Part shown: positions 41,496 through 56,477 of the stretch, piece by piece
Layout: the number at the start of each line of letters is the position of its first letter
Numbering within the stretch: position 1 is the stretch's first letter
NCBI RefSeq assembly: GCF_028656935.1
Contig: NZ_JAMDGZ010000035.1
Span: 1-64,000 of the forward strand
Direction: 5' to 3'
From: Pseudomonas rubra
GTDB lineage: Bacteria; Pseudomonadota; Gammaproteobacteria; Pseudomonadales; Pseudomonadaceae
DNA: 64,000 nt
The notes under the pieces: model-generated
Databases searched by the model: none
The model's input: only the letters and a program-made list of their open reading frames with translations
Told to the model about the DNA's origin: nothing
Position numbers and translations under genes: made by a program

Positions 41496-42371
41496 GTGAC
41501 TGATGTTCCAGGGGCTTCCCAAACCACTTCCGGCACGCTTTATGTGGTGGCCACGCCGATCGGCAACCTGGATGACATGAGCGCCCGGGCCTTGAAAGTA
41601 CTCGGCGACGTGGCGCTGATCGCCGCCGAGGACACCCGTCATTCCATTCGTCTGTTGCAACATTTTGGCATCAATACTCCCCTGGCCGCGTGCCACGAGC
41701 ATAACGAGCGCGAGGAGGGCAGCCGCTTTCTCACCCGGCTGTTGGCCGGGGACAACGTTGCGCTGATTTCCGACGCTGGCACACCGCTGATTTCCGATCC
41801 TGGCTATCACCTGGTGCGCCAGGCGCGTGCTGCAGGCGTTGCGGTGGTGCCGGTGCCGGGTGCTTGCGCTCTGATCGCGGCGCTGTCGGCCGCTGGCCTG
41901 CCGTCGGACCGATTCATCTTCGAAGGCTTTCTGCCAGCCAAGGCCGTAGGACGTCGTGCGCGTCTGAGCCAGGTGAAGGAAGAGCCGCGTACGCTGATTT
42001 TCTACGAAGCGCCGCACCGCATTCTCGAGTGCCTGCAGGATATGGAGCAGGTGTTCGGCGCTGAGCGTCCGGCGCTGCTGGCCCGTGAGCTGACCAAGAC
42101 CTTCGAGACCCTCAAGGGTTTGCCGCTGGCGCAACTGCGCGCCTTCGTCGAGGCCGATAGCAATCAGCAGCGTGGCGAGTGCGTGGTGCTGGTAGCGGGC
42201 TATAGCGCGCCAGAGGATGAGCAGGCGGTGAGTAGCGAGGCCATGCGTATCCTTGACCTGCTGCTGGCGGAGATGCCGCTCAAGCGCGCCGCTGCCCTGG
42301 CGGCGGAAATCACCGGCGTGCGCAAGAACCTGCTGTACCAGGCGGCACTGGAAAAACAGAAAGACCAGTGA
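41496..42371 (+). CDS. rsmI: 16S rRNA (cytidine-1402 2'-O)-methyltransferase RsmI
   Basis: A 291-residue SAM methyltransferase of the tetrapyrrole-methylase fold, with N-terminal TLYVVATPIGNLDDMSARA and the AEDTRHS motif. It methylates the ribose of C1402 in 16S rRNA near the P site. I prefer the GTG at 41496, spaced 8 bases from ACAGG, over the GTG at 41487 that would overlap that site. The next gene is the RNase P RNA. Confidence 0.94.
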   Translation: MTDVPGASQTTSGTLYVVATPIGNLDDMSARALKVLGDVALIAAEDTRHSIRLLQHFGINTPLAACHEHNEREEGSRFLTRLLAGDNVALISDAGTPLISDPGYHLVRQARAAGVAVVPVPGACALIAALSAAGLPSDRFIFEGFLPAKAVGRRARLSQVKEEPRTLIFYEAPHRILECLQDMEQVFGAERPALLARELTKTFETLKGLPLAQLRAFVEADSNQQRGECVVLVAGYSAPEDEQAVSSEAMRILDLLLAEMPLKRAAALAAEITGVRKNLLYQAALEKQKDQ

Positions 42372-42400
42372 TTCTATAGTGCCATTATCTGTTTTAGCGC

Positions 42401-42429
42401 TTGTTCTTGGAGCCCGCTACCGTTAACCT
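42401..42429 (+). promoter_or_regulatory. Promoter of rnpB
   Basis: TTGTTC (42401-42406), 17 bases, TAACCT (42424-42429). The predicted start, 7-8 bases on, falls on the 5' end of RNase P RNA deduced independently from its terminal pairing. Confidence 0.6.
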
Positions 42430-42436
42430 TTGCAGC

Positions 42437-42800
42437 GGAGAGTCGATTGGACAGTCGCTGCCTTCTATTGTTCCGCAATAGAGGGGGGAGGAAAGTCCGG
42501 GCTCCATAGGGCGGAGTGCCAGGTAATGCCTGGGGGGCGTGAGCCTACGGAAAGTGCCACAGAAAATAACCGCCTAAGCACTTCGGTGCCGGTAAGGGTG
42601 AAAAGGTGCGGTAAGAGCGCACCGCACGACTGGCAACAGTTCGTGGCTAGGTAAACCCCACTCGGAGCAAGACCAAATAGGGTTCCATATGGCGCGGCCC
42701 GCGTTGGAACCGGGTAGGTTGCTAAAGGCGTCCAGTGATGGCCGTCGTAGAGGAATGACTGTCCTCGACAGAACCCGGCTTACAGATCGACTCTCCACCT
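42437..42800 (+). ncRNA. rnpB: RNase P RNA (type A)
   Basis: Catalytic RNA of RNase P, which trims tRNA 5' leaders. The universally conserved stretches are present in order: GAGGAAAGTCCGGGCTCCAT (near 42487), GTAAGGGTGAAAAGGTGCGG, GAGCGCACCGC, AGACCAAATAGGG, and ACAGAACCCGGCTTA near the 3' end. The 5' GGAGAGTCGAT pairs with 3' ATCGACTCTCC, which sets the ends near 42437 and 42799. Length of about 360 is normal. An open frame of 74 codons across it is meaningless. Confidence 0.96.
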
Positions 42801-43004
42801 TTTCCCTCCTTCTGCTTGAATCGATAGCAGATGAGCCTTCGTAATACCGAAAAATTCTTACTCTTAATAAATTACTTTAACTTCGCTCTCTATCCGTATG
42901 AGTGGGTTTGAGTTTTTTCGTCAAAATCCCTTTCGGATTGTCCTTCTATCCCCTCTGTGTGCGCTAAATCTCCGATCTGTAAGGGTTTTCCTTATAAGCG
43001 TGCC
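42801..43004. other. AT-rich spacer between rnpB and the mraZ promoter
   Basis: About 200 bases, clearly AT-richer than the surroundings, with pyrimidine-rich tracts directly after rnpB (TTTTCCCTCCTTC) that may end its transcript. No open frame, hairpin or recognisable RNA seen. Confidence 0.5.
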
Positions 43005-43034
43005 TTGACGGTGTGGTAGGCGGATTCCTATAGT
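43005..43034 (+). promoter_or_regulatory. Main promoter of the dcw cluster (Pmra)
   Basis: TTGACG (43005-43010), 18 bases, TATAGT (43029-43034): the best sigma-70 match in the window. The start site is expected near 43041, at the first MraZ box. Confidence 0.75.
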
Positions 43035-43040
43035 GTGCGC

Positions 43041-43070
43041 AAGTGGCAGAAAGTGGCATGAAGTGGGTTT
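43041..43070 (+). promoter_or_regulatory. MraZ operator: three 10-base direct repeats
   Basis: AAGTGGCAGA, AAGTGGCATG and AAGTGGGTTT in tandem. MraZ is known to bind TGGG/GTGG-type repeats with 10-base periodicity and to repress its own operon. These lie just downstream of the promoter at 43005-43034 and 40 bases before mraZ. Confidence 0.75.
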
Positions 43071-43109
43071 TCTGACACAAAAACGCTAACATTGTGGGGA
43101 ATCGCAGCC

Positions 43110-43565
43110 GTGTTCCGCGGAGCAAACGCCATCAACCTCGACGCCAAGGGTCGTCTCGCCATGCCGAGCCGGTACCGTGACGAGCTCGATTCGCGTAGTT
43201 CCGGGCAGTTGATCGTGACCATCGATGCGGTTGATCCCTGCTTGTGTGTGTACCCCCTCGATGAGTGGGAGCTGATTGAAGCCAAGTTACGCGCGTTGCC
43301 GTCATTGCGTGAAGAGAACCGTCGCCTGCAGCGTTTGCTGATCGGCAATGCGGTGGATCTGGAGCTTGATGGCAGTGGGCGTTTCCTGGTGCCGCCGCGT
43401 TTGCGCGAGTACGCCAAGCTCGACAAGAAGGCAATGCTGGTGGGGCAACTGAATAAATTTCAGCTGTGGGACGAGGATGCCTGGAACGTGGTTTCGGCAG
43501 CCGACCTTGCAGCTATCCAACAACCGGGCGCCATGCCTGATGAACTGCGTGATTTGATCCTGTGA
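43110..43565 (+). CDS. mraZ: Transcriptional regulator MraZ
   Basis: A 151-residue double AbrB/SpoVT-fold DNA-binding protein, first gene of the division and cell-wall cluster. It begins [23 protein letters not shown] and has the second repeat [19 protein letters not shown]. It forms ring-shaped oligomers and represses the dcw promoter. I choose the GTG at 43110 (GGGGA 9 bases before) over a 6-residue longer TTG start. It overlaps rsmH by four bases. Confidence 0.95.
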   Translation: MFRGANAINLDAKGRLAMPSRYRDELDSRSSGQLIVTIDAVDPCLCVYPLDEWELIEAKLRALPSLREENRRLQRLLIGNAVDLELDGSGRFLVPPRLREYAKLDKKAMLVGQLNKFQLWDEDAWNVVSAADLAAIQQPGAMPDELRDLIL

Positions 43566-44505
43566 CTATAGATAGCGGCTTTAACCACATCACCGTACTG
43601 CTTGACGAAGCCGTCGAGGCTCTCGCCGTACGCGCCGATGGCTGCTATCTGGATGGCACCTTCGGGCGCGGCGGGCATAGCCGCTTGATCCTCAGCAAGC
43701 TCGGGCCGCAGGGTAGGCTGCTGGGTTTTGACAAAGATCCTCAAGCGATTGCCACCGGGCAAGCGCTGGCGGCCGAAGACGGCCGCTTTGTCATTGTGCA
43801 GCGCAGTTTTGCCGAGCTGGGTGCCGAAGCGAATGAGCGCGGTATCAACGGTAAGGTCAACGGCATCCTCCTCGACCTGGGTGTTTCTTCGCCACAGCTC
43901 GATGACCCGGAGCGCGGCTTCAGTTTCATGAATGACGGCCCGCTGGACATGCGCATGGACCCCAGTCGTGGTGTCAGTGCCGCGCAGTTCATCGCCACTG
44001 CGCCAGCCGAAGAGATCGCGCGCGTATTCAAGGAGTATGGCGAAGAGCGCTTTGCCAAGCGGATGGCCAATGCCGTGGTTGCACGCCGCGAAATCCAGCC
44101 GTTCGAGCGCACCGCCGACCTTGCCGAAGTGCTCAAGGTCGCCAACCCGGCCTGGGAAAAGGGCAAGAACCCGGCGACCCGTGCGTTCCAGGGCCTGCGC
44201 ATTCACGTCAACAACGAACTGGGTGATCTTGAGGCCGGCCTCGAGGCTGCACTCGAAGCGCTGGAAGTCGGCGGTCGTCTGGTGGTGATCAGCTTCCATT
44301 CCCTGGAAGATCGCATCGTCAAGCTGTTCATGCGCAAGCTGGTCAAGGGCGAGGCCGACAACCTGCCGCGCAACCTGCCGGTCCAGCACAAGCATTTCGA
44401 GCCGAAGATCAAGGTTCACGGCAAGGCCCAGTTCGCCTCCGAAGCCGAGCTCAAGGCCAACCCACGTTCGCGTAGCGCGGTCATGCGCGTCGCCGAGAAG
44501 CTGCG

Positions 44506-44509
<4 letters not shown>
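43562..44509 (+). CDS. rsmH: 16S rRNA (cytosine-1402 N4)-methyltransferase RsmH
   Basis: A 315-residue SAM methyltransferase (MraW) with a GTG start overlapping mraZ. Motifs are [11 protein letters not shown] near 31-41, [12 protein letters not shown], and PRSRSAVMR at the C-terminus. It methylates N4 of C1402, the same nucleotide whose ribose is methylated by RsmI, encoded 1.2 kb upstream. It overlaps ftsL by four bases. Confidence 0.97.
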
Positions 44510-46531
<2,022 letters not shown>

Positions 46532-46532
<1 letters not shown>

Positions 46533-47995
46533 TGACAATGCCATTGAGCAAGCTTTTTACTCAGGCCAGCCGCGATCCGTCGATTCGCGAGTTGACCCTG
46601 GACAGCCGCAATGTACGTCCGGGCGATCTGTTTCTGGCGGTCCCCGGTGCACAGGTTGACGGTCGCGAGCACATTGCCGATGCGCTCAAGCGCGGTGCGG
46701 CGGCTGTCGCCTATGAGGCGCAAGGCGCGACTGTGCTGCCGATTACCGATGTGCCGCTGATTCCGGTCAAAGGCCTGATTGCCCAGTTGTCGGATATTGC
46801 CGGGCGCTTTTATGGCGAGCCGAGCCGTCAGCTGGATCTGGTCGGCGTCACCGGTACCAACGGCAAGACCAGTGTGACTCAACTGGTGGCTCAGGCCCTG
46901 GACAAACTCGGTCAGCGCTGTGGCCTGATCGGCACGCTGGGCACGGGGTTCTATGGCGAGCTGCAAAGCGGTCGCTTGACCACGCCAGATCCGATTGCCG
47001 TGCAGGCGACCCTCAATGACCTGAAGAAGGGCGGAGCGAAAGCCGTCGCCATGGAGGTTTCCTCCCACGCCCTGGATCAGGGTCGGGTTGCGGCGCTGGA
47101 ATTCGATATCGCGGTGATGACCAACCTGTCCCGCGATCACCTGGATTACCACGGCAGCATGCAGGTCTACGAAGATGCCAAGGCGCGTCTGTTCGCCTGG
47201 CCGAACCTGCGCTGCCGGGTGGTCAACCTGGATGATGATTTCGGCCGCCGCCTGGCGGGCGAGCATGCCGAGTCGCGTCTGATCAGCTACAGCCTCAAAG
47301 ACAGCAGTGCTTCGTTGTACTGCCGCGAAGCGCATTTTGACGACGATGGCGTGCGTGCGGTGATCGTCACGGCCCAGGGCGAACGTACCCTGCGCAGCCG
47401 CCTGCTTGGCCGCTTCAACTTGAGCAACATGCTGGCGGCGGTTGGTACACTGATGGCGCTGGACTATGCGCTGGATGAAATTCTCGCCGTCACCCCTGTG
47501 CTGGAAGGCCCGATCGGCCGTATGCAGCGCCTGGGGGGTGGCAGCAAACCGTTGGTGGTGGTCGATTACGCCCACACGCCCGACGCCCTGGAACAAGTAC
47601 TGCAGGCGTTGCGCCCGCACGCCAAAGGCCAGTTGCTCTGCCTGTTCGGCTGCGGTGGTGACCGCGATCGCGGCAAGCGCCCGTTGATGGCCGAAGTGGC
47701 CGAGCGCCTGGCTGACCGTGTGCTGGTCACCGACGACAACCCGCGCACTGAAGATCCGCAGCAGATCTTCGCCGACATCCGTCCAGGTTTTGCCAGGGTT
47801 GATGCCGTCGAGTTCGTTGTCGGTCGCGGCCTGGCCATTGCGCAGTTGGTCGCCAGTGCCGGCGTTGACGATGTCATCGTCCTGGCCGGCAAAGGGCATG
47901 AGGACTATCAGGAGATCAATGGCGAGCGCCACGACTTTTCCGATCTGGTAGAAGCCGAAAAGGCCCTCGCCGCGTGGGAGGCCCCGCATGCTTAA
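46532..47995 (+). CDS. murE: UDP-MurNAc-Ala-Glu: meso-diaminopimelate ligase MurE
   Basis: A 487-residue Mur ligase adding meso-diaminopimelate as third residue of the stem peptide. The ATP loop is GTNGKTS at 108-114, and DNPRTEDP (about 404-411) is the diaminopimelate-recognition motif that excludes lysine specificity. The ATG at 46532 overlaps the ftsI stop; a second ATG two codons later is possible. It overlaps murF by eight bases. Confidence 0.96.
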
Positions 47996-49355
47996 GCCAT
48001 TGTCCCTCAGCCAGCTGATTGCGCCCCTGCAGGGCCACCTGCCTGGCCAGGACGCAACCTTCAATGGCGTCAGCATCGACAGCCGTGCAATCACTGCCGG
48101 GCAGCTGTTTGTTGCCCTGGCCGGGCCGCGTTTCGACGGTCACGAATATTTGAACGACGTTGCTGCCAAGGGCGCCGCTGCTGCCCTGGTGCAGCGCGAA
48201 GTATCGGGCAGCAGCCTGCCTCAGTTGGTGGTCGCCGATACCCGCCTGGCCCTGGGCCAGTTGGGCGCCCTGAACCGCGCCGCCTTCGATAAGCCGGTCG
48301 CCGCTATCACCGGCTCCAGCGGCAAGACCACGGTCAAGGAGATGCTCGCCAGCATCCTCGCCACTCGTGGCACGGTACTGATGACGCGCGGCAATCTGAA
48401 CAATGATCTCGGCGCGCCTCTGACCCTGCTCGAACTGGCACCGGAACACACCGCCGCAGTCATCGAGCTGGGCGCCAACCATGTCGGCGAAATCGCCTAC
48501 ACCGTCGGCTTGACCAGGCCGCAGGTGGTGCTGATCAACAACGCCGGCACCGCTCATGTCGGCGAGTTCGGCGGGCCAGATAAGATTGTTGAAGCCAAGG
48601 GCGAGATCCTCGAAGGTCTGGGGCAGGATGGCGTGGCCGTATTGAACCTTGATGACAAGGCCTTCGGCATCTGGAAACAGCGCGCCGGCAATCACCAGGT
48701 GCTGACGTTTGCCCTGAGCAACGCCGACGCGGACTTCTACGCTGGCAACATCGCCCAGGACGAGCGCGGTTGCCCAGCGTTCGACCTGCACAGCCCGTTG
48801 GGTAAAGGTCGTGTCCAGCTCAACCTGCTCGGCACCCACAACGTGGCCAATGCATTGGCCGCCGCCGCTGCCGCCCATGCCTTTGGTCTGACGCTGGACG
48901 GCATCGTCCAGGGGCTCAATGCCGTGCAACCGGTCAAGGGCCGCACTGTGGTGCAGATGGCGCCCAACGGCGTGCGGGTAATTGATGACACTTACAATGC
49001 AAACCCCACCTCCATGTGCGCTGCCGTTGATATACTCGCCGGCTTTTCCGGCCGCACCGTCCTGGTGCTCGGGGATATCGGCGAATTGGGCCAGTGGGCT
49101 GAGGAAGGGCATCGGCAGGTAGGCGAGTACGCCAAAGACAAGGTTTCGGCACTCTATGCAGTGGGCAGCAACATGGCTCATGCGGTAGCAGCGTTCGGCA
49201 CCAATGCCCGACATTTCGCTAATCAAGCTGACCTGATCGACGCCGTTCGCGCCGAGCAGGCCACCAATACCACTATTTTGATCAAGGGTTCGCGCAGCGC
49301 TGCGATGGAGAACGTCGTGGTTGCTTTGTGCGGTTCCAGCGGGGAGAAACATTAA
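47988..49355 (+). CDS. murF: UDP-MurNAc-tripeptide: D-Ala-D-Ala ligase MurF
   Basis: A 455-residue Mur ligase that adds the D-Ala-D-Ala dipeptide made by Ddl, completing the UDP-MurNAc-pentapeptide. The ATP loop is GSSGKTT at 109-115, and the [11 protein letters not shown] motif near 324-334 is typical of MurF. Overlaps murE by eight bases and mraY by one. Confidence 0.96.
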   Translation: MLKPLSLSQLIAPLQGHLPGQDATFNGVSIDSRAITAGQLFVALAGPRFDGHEYLNDVAAKGAAAALVQREVSGSSLPQLVVADTRLALGQLGALNRAAFDKPVAAITGSSGKTTVKEMLASILATRGTVLMTRGNLNNDLGAPLTLLELAPEHTAAVIELGANHVGEIAYTVGLTRPQVVLINNAGTAHVGEFGGPDKIVEAKGEILEGLGQDGVAVLNLDDKAFGIWKQRAGNHQVLTFALSNADADFYAGNIAQDERGCPAFDLHSPLGKGRVQLNLLGTHNVANALAAAAAAHAFGLTLDGIVQGLNAVQPVKGRTVVQMAPNGVRVIDDTYNANPTSMCAAVDILAGFSGRTVLVLGDIGELGQWAEEGHRQVGEYAKDKVSALYAVGSNMAHAVAAFGTNARHFANQADLIDAVRAEQATNTTILIKGSRSAAMENVVVALCGSSGEKH

Positions 49356-50437
49356 TGCTGCTGCTGCTGGCTGAGTATCTGCAACAGTTCTACAAAGGCT
49401 TCGCGGTCTTTCAGTACCTGTCCCTGCGCGGGATTCTGGGGGTACTGACCGCGTTGTCGCTGGCCCTGTGGCTGGGCCCATGGATGATCCGTACCCTGCA
49501 GATTCGCCAGATCGGCCAAGCGGTCCGTAACGACGGCCCGCAATCGCACCTGTCCAAATCCGGCACCCCGACCATGGGTGGCGCCCTGATTCTTTCCGCC
49601 ATCGGTATCAGCACCTTGCTGTGGGCCGACCTGAGCAACCGTTATGTCTGGGTGGTGCTGATCGTTACCCTGCTGTTCGGGGCTATCGGCTGGGTCGATG
49701 ACTACCGCAAGGTGATCGAGAAGAACTCGCGCGGTCTGCCAAGCCGCTGGAAGTATTTCTGGCAATCGGTGTTTGGCCTGGGCGCTGCGATCTTCCTGTA
49801 CATGACCGCCCCGACCAGCGTCGAAACCACCCTGATCTTGCCGATGCTCAAGGATGTCACCATTCCTTTGGGCATCGGTTTCGTGGTCCTGACCTATTTC
49901 GTCATCGTCGGCTCCAGTAACGCGGTGAACCTCACCGACGGTCTCGATGGCCTGGCGATCATGCCGACCGTCATGGTCGGCGGCGCCCTGGGCATCTTCT
50001 GCTACCTGTCGGGTAACGTGAAATTCGCCGAATACCTGCTGATCCCTTACGTCCCGGGCGCGGGTGAGCTGATCGTGTTCTGCGGCGCGCTGATCGGTGC
50101 CGGTCTGGGCTTCTTGTGGTTCAACACCTATCCGGCCCAGGTGTTCATGGGCGACGTCGGTGCCCTGGCACTGGGTGCTGCACTGGGCACCATCGCCGTG
50201 ATCGTGCGCCAGGAAATCGTCCTGTTCATCATGGGCGGCGTGTTCGTCATGGAGACCTTGTCGGTGGTGATCCAGGTGGCTTCGTTCAAGCTGACCGGCA
50301 AGCGTGTATTTCGCATGGCGCCGATCCACCACCACTTTGAACTCAAGGGTTGGCCCGAGCCTCGGGTGATCGTCCGCTTCTGGATCATCACCGTGATTCT
50401 GGTGCTGATCGGCCTTGCCACCCTGAAACTGAGGTAG
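49355..50437 (+). CDS. mraY: Phospho-MurNAc-pentapeptide transferase MraY
   Basis: A 360-residue inner-membrane enzyme with about ten helices. It transfers phospho-MurNAc-pentapeptide to undecaprenyl phosphate, forming lipid I. Catalytic motifs are [23 protein letters not shown] and [10 protein letters not shown] use the ATG at 49355, which overlaps the murF stop; a 9-residue longer frame starts inside murF. Confidence 0.97.
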   Translation: MLLLLAEYLQQFYKGFAVFQYLSLRGILGVLTALSLALWLGPWMIRTLQIRQIGQAVRNDGPQSHLSKSGTPTMGGALILSAIGISTLLWADLSNRYVWVVLIVTLLFGAIGWVDDYRKVIEKNSRGLPSRWKYFWQSVFGLGAAIFLYMTAPTSVETTLILPMLKDVTIPLGIGFVVLTYFVIVGSSNAVNLTDGLDGLAIMPTVMVGGALGIFCYLSGNVKFAEYLLIPYVPGAGELIVFCGALIGAGLGFLWFNTYPAQVFMGDVGALALGAALGTIAVIVRQEIVLFIMGGVFVMETLSVVIQVASFKLTGKRVFRMAPIHHHFELKGWPEPRVIVRFWIITVILVLIGLATLKLR

Positions 50438-50443
50438 AAACGC

Positions 50444-51790
50444 GTGTCCTTGATCGCTTCTGACCACTTCCGCATCGTTGTCGGCCTCGGCAAGAGCGGC
50501 ATGTCCCTGGTTCGCTTCCTGGCGAACCGGGGCGTTGCCTTTGCGGTCGCCGACACCCGTGAGAACCCGCCGGAACTGGACACCCTGCGTCGTGATTTCC
50601 CGCAGGTGGAAGTGCGCTGTGGCGAGCTGGACGTTGAGTTTCTCTGCCGTGCCGACGAGTTGTATGTCAGCCCCGGCCTGGCCCTGGCTACCCCGGCCCT
50701 GCAGCAGGCCGCCGCCCGCGACGTGAAGCTGTCGGGCGACATCGAGCTGTTTGCCCGCAACGCCAAGGCGCCGATCATTGCCATCAGCGGTTCCAACGCG
50801 AAAAGCACGGTCACCACCCTGGTCGGTGAAATGGCCGCTGCGGCGGGCAAGCGTGTGGCGGTCGGCGGCAACCTCGGTACCCCGGCGCTGGACCTGCTCA
50901 GCGACGACATCGAGCTGTACGTGATGGAGCTGTCGAGTTTCCAGTTGGAAACCACTGACCAGCTCAATGCCGAAGTGGCCACCGTACTCAATGTCAGTGA
51001 AGACCACATGGACCGATACAGCGGCCTGCCGGCCTATCACCTGGCCAAGCACCGGATCTTCCGGGGTGCTCGCCAGGTTGTGGTCAACCGCCAGGACGCC
51101 CTGAGCCGGCCGCTGCTGTCCGAGGGCCAACCGGTATGGACCTTCGGGCTGAACGCTCCCGACTTCAAGGCCTTCGGCCTGCGTGAAGAGGGCGGCGAGA
51201 AGTACCTGTCCTTCGAATTCCAGCACCTGATGCCGGTGCGTGAGCTGAAGATTCGCGGTGCCCATAACCAGTCCAACGCGCTGGCGGCCCTGGCCTTGGG
51301 CCACGCTGTCGGCCTGCCGATGGATGCCATGCTGTCCAGCCTGCGCACCTTCTCGGGCCTGGCCCACCGTTGCCAGTGGCTTCGTGAACGCAACGGCGTG
51401 AATTGGTACGACGATTCCAAAGCGACCAACGTCGGCGCCGCCCTGGCGGCCATTGAAGGCCTTGGTGCAGACATCGACGGCAAGCTGGTATTGGTCGCCG
51501 GCGGCGATGGTAAAGGTGCCGATTTTGCCGCGCTCAAGGCCCCAGTCGCCGCCAATTGCCGCGCCGTGGTGCTGCTTGGCCGCGATGCCGAGCGCCTGGC
51601 CGAGACCTTCGGTGACAGCGTGCCGCTGATTCGCGTCGCGACCCTCGATGAGGCCGTGCAGGTCTGCGCCGAACAGGCCCAGCCTGGCGATGCGGTTTTG
51701 CTGTCGCCGGCCTGCGCGAGCCTGGATATGTTCAAGAACTTCGAAGAGCGTGGGCGCCTGTTCGCCCAGGCCGTAGGAGGGCTGGCATGA
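50444..51790 (+). CDS. murD: UDP-MurNAc-L-Ala: D-Glu ligase MurD
   Basis: A 448-residue Mur ligase adding D-glutamate to UDP-MurNAc-L-Ala. The ATP loop is GSNAKST at 116-122 (SNAKS rather than the TNGKT of MurD in E. coli, as in Pseudomonas relatives I recall). It has a GTG start six bases after mraY and overlaps ftsW by four bases. Confidence 0.96.
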   Translation: MSLIASDHFRIVVGLGKSGMSLVRFLANRGVAFAVADTRENPPELDTLRRDFPQVEVRCGELDVEFLCRADELYVSPGLALATPALQQAAARDVKLSGDIELFARNAKAPIIAISGSNAKSTVTTLVGEMAAAAGKRVAVGGNLGTPALDLLSDDIELYVMELSSFQLETTDQLNAEVATVLNVSEDHMDRYSGLPAYHLAKHRIFRGARQVVVNRQDALSRPLLSEGQPVWTFGLNAPDFKAFGLREEGGEKYLSFEFQHLMPVRELKIRGAHNQSNALAALALGHAVGLPMDAMLSSLRTFSGLAHRCQWLRERNGVNWYDDSKATNVGAALAAIEGLGADIDGKLVLVAGGDGKGADFAALKAPVAANCRAVVLLGRDAERLAETFGDSVPLIRVATLDEAVQVCAEQAQPGDAVLLSPACASLDMFKNFEERGRLFAQAVGGLA

Positions 51791-53001
51791 TCTTCGGCAT
51801 CATCAAGCCTTATCCATCGCCGCTGATCAGCGGTCGCGGCATCGACCTCGATTTCGCCATGCTCGCCGGTTGCCTGGCGCTGCTGGGCATTGGCCTGGTG
51901 ATGATCACCTCGGCATCTTCGGAAGTGGCCGCGGCGCAGTCGGGCAACCCGCTGTATCACATGTTCCGCCACCTGGTGTACGTGGCCATCGGCATCTTTG
52001 CCTGCATCGTCACCATGATGGTGCCGATCGCCACCTGGCAGAAGATGGGCTTCACCATGCTGGTCGGCGCCTTCGCGCTGCTGGTGCTGGTACTGGTACC
52101 GGGCATCGGCCGTGAGGTAAACGGTTCGATGCGCTGGATCGGCTTCAGCTTCTTCAACGTCCAGCCCTCGGAAATCGCCAAGGTCTTCGTGGTCATCTAT
52201 CTGGCCGGTTACCTGGTGCGTCGCCAGCGCGAAGTGCGTGAGAGCTGGATGGGGTTCTTCAAGCCGTTCATCGTCCTGCTACCCATGGCCGGCCTGCTGC
52301 TGATGGAGCCGGACTTTGGTGCCACGGTAGTGATGATGGGCGCGGCGGCAGCGATGCTGTTCCTCGGCGGCGTCGGCTTGTTCCGCTTCAGTCTGATGGT
52401 GGTGCTGGCGGTGGCGGCGGTGTTTGTTCTGGTTCAGGCCCAACCCTACCGGATGGCGCGACTGATCACCTTTACCGACCCTTGGTCGGATCAGTTCGGT
52501 TCCGGTTACCAGCTGACCCAGGCGTTGATCGCCTTCGGTCGCGGCGAGTGGCTCGGCGTTGGCTTGGGCAACAGCGTGCAGAAGCAGTTCTACCTGCCTG
52601 AAGCGCATACCGACTTCGTTTTCTCGGTGCTGGCTGAAGAGCTTGGCGTGGTCGGTTCGCTGGTCACCGTGGCGCTGTTCGTGTTCGTCACCGTGCGCGC
52701 GTTGTACATCGGCCTGTGGGCAGAAAAAGCCAAGCAGTTCTTTGCCGCGTACATGGCCTTTGGCCTGGCGTTCCTGTGGATTGGTCAATTCTTGATCAAT
52801 ATCGGTGTGAACGTCGGTCTACTGCCAACCAAGGGCCTGACCCTGCCGTTCCTCAGTTACGGTGGCAGCTCCCTGGTGATCTGCTGCGCCTGTGTCGGTT
52901 TGCTGCTGCGCATCGAGTGGGAGAGCCGTACGCACCTGGGCAGTGAAGAACACGAATTCGATGAAAGCGATTTTGCCGAGGAGCCGAATCATGGCCGCTA
53001 A
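51787..53001 (+). CDS. ftsW: Septal peptidoglycan glycosyltransferase FtsW
   Basis: A 404-residue SEDS-family membrane protein with about ten helices, polymerising lipid II at the septum with FtsI. The SEDS signature is seen in INIGVNVGLLPTKGLTLPFLSYGGSS (in two parts near residues 338-362). The conserved catalytic Asp is in PEAHTDFVFSV. Overlaps murD by four bases and murG by eleven. Confidence 0.96.
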   Translation: MIFGIIKPYPSPLISGRGIDLDFAMLAGCLALLGIGLVMITSASSEVAAAQSGNPLYHMFRHLVYVAIGIFACIVTMMVPIATWQKMGFTMLVGAFALLVLVLVPGIGREVNGSMRWIGFSFFNVQPSEIAKVFVVIYLAGYLVRRQREVRESWMGFFKPFIVLLPMAGLLLMEPDFGATVVMMGAAAAMLFLGGVGLFRFSLMVVLAVAAVFVLVQAQPYRMARLITFTDPWSDQFGSGYQLTQALIAFGRGEWLGVGLGNSVQKQFYLPEAHTDFVFSVLAEELGVVGSLVTVALFVFVTVRALYIGLWAEKAKQFFAAYMAFGLAFLWIGQFLINIGVNVGLLPTKGLTLPFLSYGGSSLVICCACVGLLLRIEWESRTHLGSEEHEFDESDFAEEPNHGR

Positions 53002-54062
53002 CGGCAAGAACGTACTGATCATGGCGGGCGGCACCGGGGGCCACGTGTTCCCGGCGCTGGCCTGCGCCCGTGAGTTCCAGGCGCGCGGCTACAGCGTGCA
53101 CTGGCTGGGCACCCCTCGCGGTATCGAGAACGAACTGGTGCCCCAGGCAGGCCTGCCGTTGCACCTGATCCAGGTCACCGGCCTGCGTGGCAAGGGCAAG
53201 CTGTCGCTGCTCAAGGCGCCGTTCACCCTGGTCAAGGCTGTGCTGCAGGCGCGGCGGATCATTCGTCAGCTCAACCCGGTGTGCGTGGTCGGCTTTGGTG
53301 GTTACGTGACCGGCCCCGGTGGCGTAGCTGCACGGCTGTGCGGCGTGCCGGTGGTGATTCACGAGCAGAACGCCCGCGCCGGTACCGCCAATCGGCTGCT
53401 GGTGCCCTTGGCTGGTCGAGTCTGCGAAGCTTTCCCCGACACCTTCGCGGCGTCGGACAAACTGCGCACCACCGGTAACCCGGTGCGCAGCGAACTGTTC
53501 ATGGAAACCCTGCGCGAGCCCCTAGGCGCGCGCAGGCCTCGTTTGCTGGTGCTCGGCGGAAGCCTGGGTGCCGAGCCGCTGAACAAATTGCTGCCCCTGG
53601 CCCTGGCCCAGGTGCCTGAGAAGATTCGTCCCGAGGTTTTCCACCAGGCCGGCAAGCAGCATGACCAGATTACCGCCGAGCGTTATCAGCAGGCGGGTGT
53701 CGAGGCTCAGGTAGAGCCGTTCATCAAGGACATGGCCCATGCCTATGGCTGGGCTGACCTGGTGGTCTGCCGTGCAGGTGCGCTGACGGTCAGCGAGCTG
53801 GCTGCGGCCGGCTTGCCCTCGATGCTGGTGCCTTTGCCCCATGCCATCGACGACCACCAGACCCACAACGCCCATTATCTGGCCCGTGAAGGCGCTGCCT
53901 TCCTGATGCCACAAGCGACAACTGGCGCAGCGCAACTCGCTGAACGCCTGAACGAGGTGCTGATGCAACCGGAAAAACTTACCACCATGGCCGCCACTGC
54001 CCGGCGCCTGGCCAAGCCCGCGGCTACCCGCACCGTGGTCGATATCTGTCTGGAGGTGGCCC

Positions 54063-54070
<8 letters not shown>
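52991..54070 (+). CDS. murG: Lipid II synthase MurG
   Basis: A 359-residue GT-B glycosyltransferase adding GlcNAc to lipid I on the inner face of the membrane. The glycine loop is GGTGGH at 13-18, and the acceptor-side [11 protein letters not shown] and donor-side [12 protein letters not shown] are present. The ATG at 52991 lies within the end of ftsW; longer frames are not family-like. Confidence 0.96.
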
Positions 54071-56473
<2,403 letters not shown>

Positions 56474-56477
56474 GCCC

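Noticed and set aside
43041-43070. The three short repeats as the start of a CRISPR-like array
   Set aside because: The units are only 10 bases with no spacers and fit the known MraZ box arrangement.
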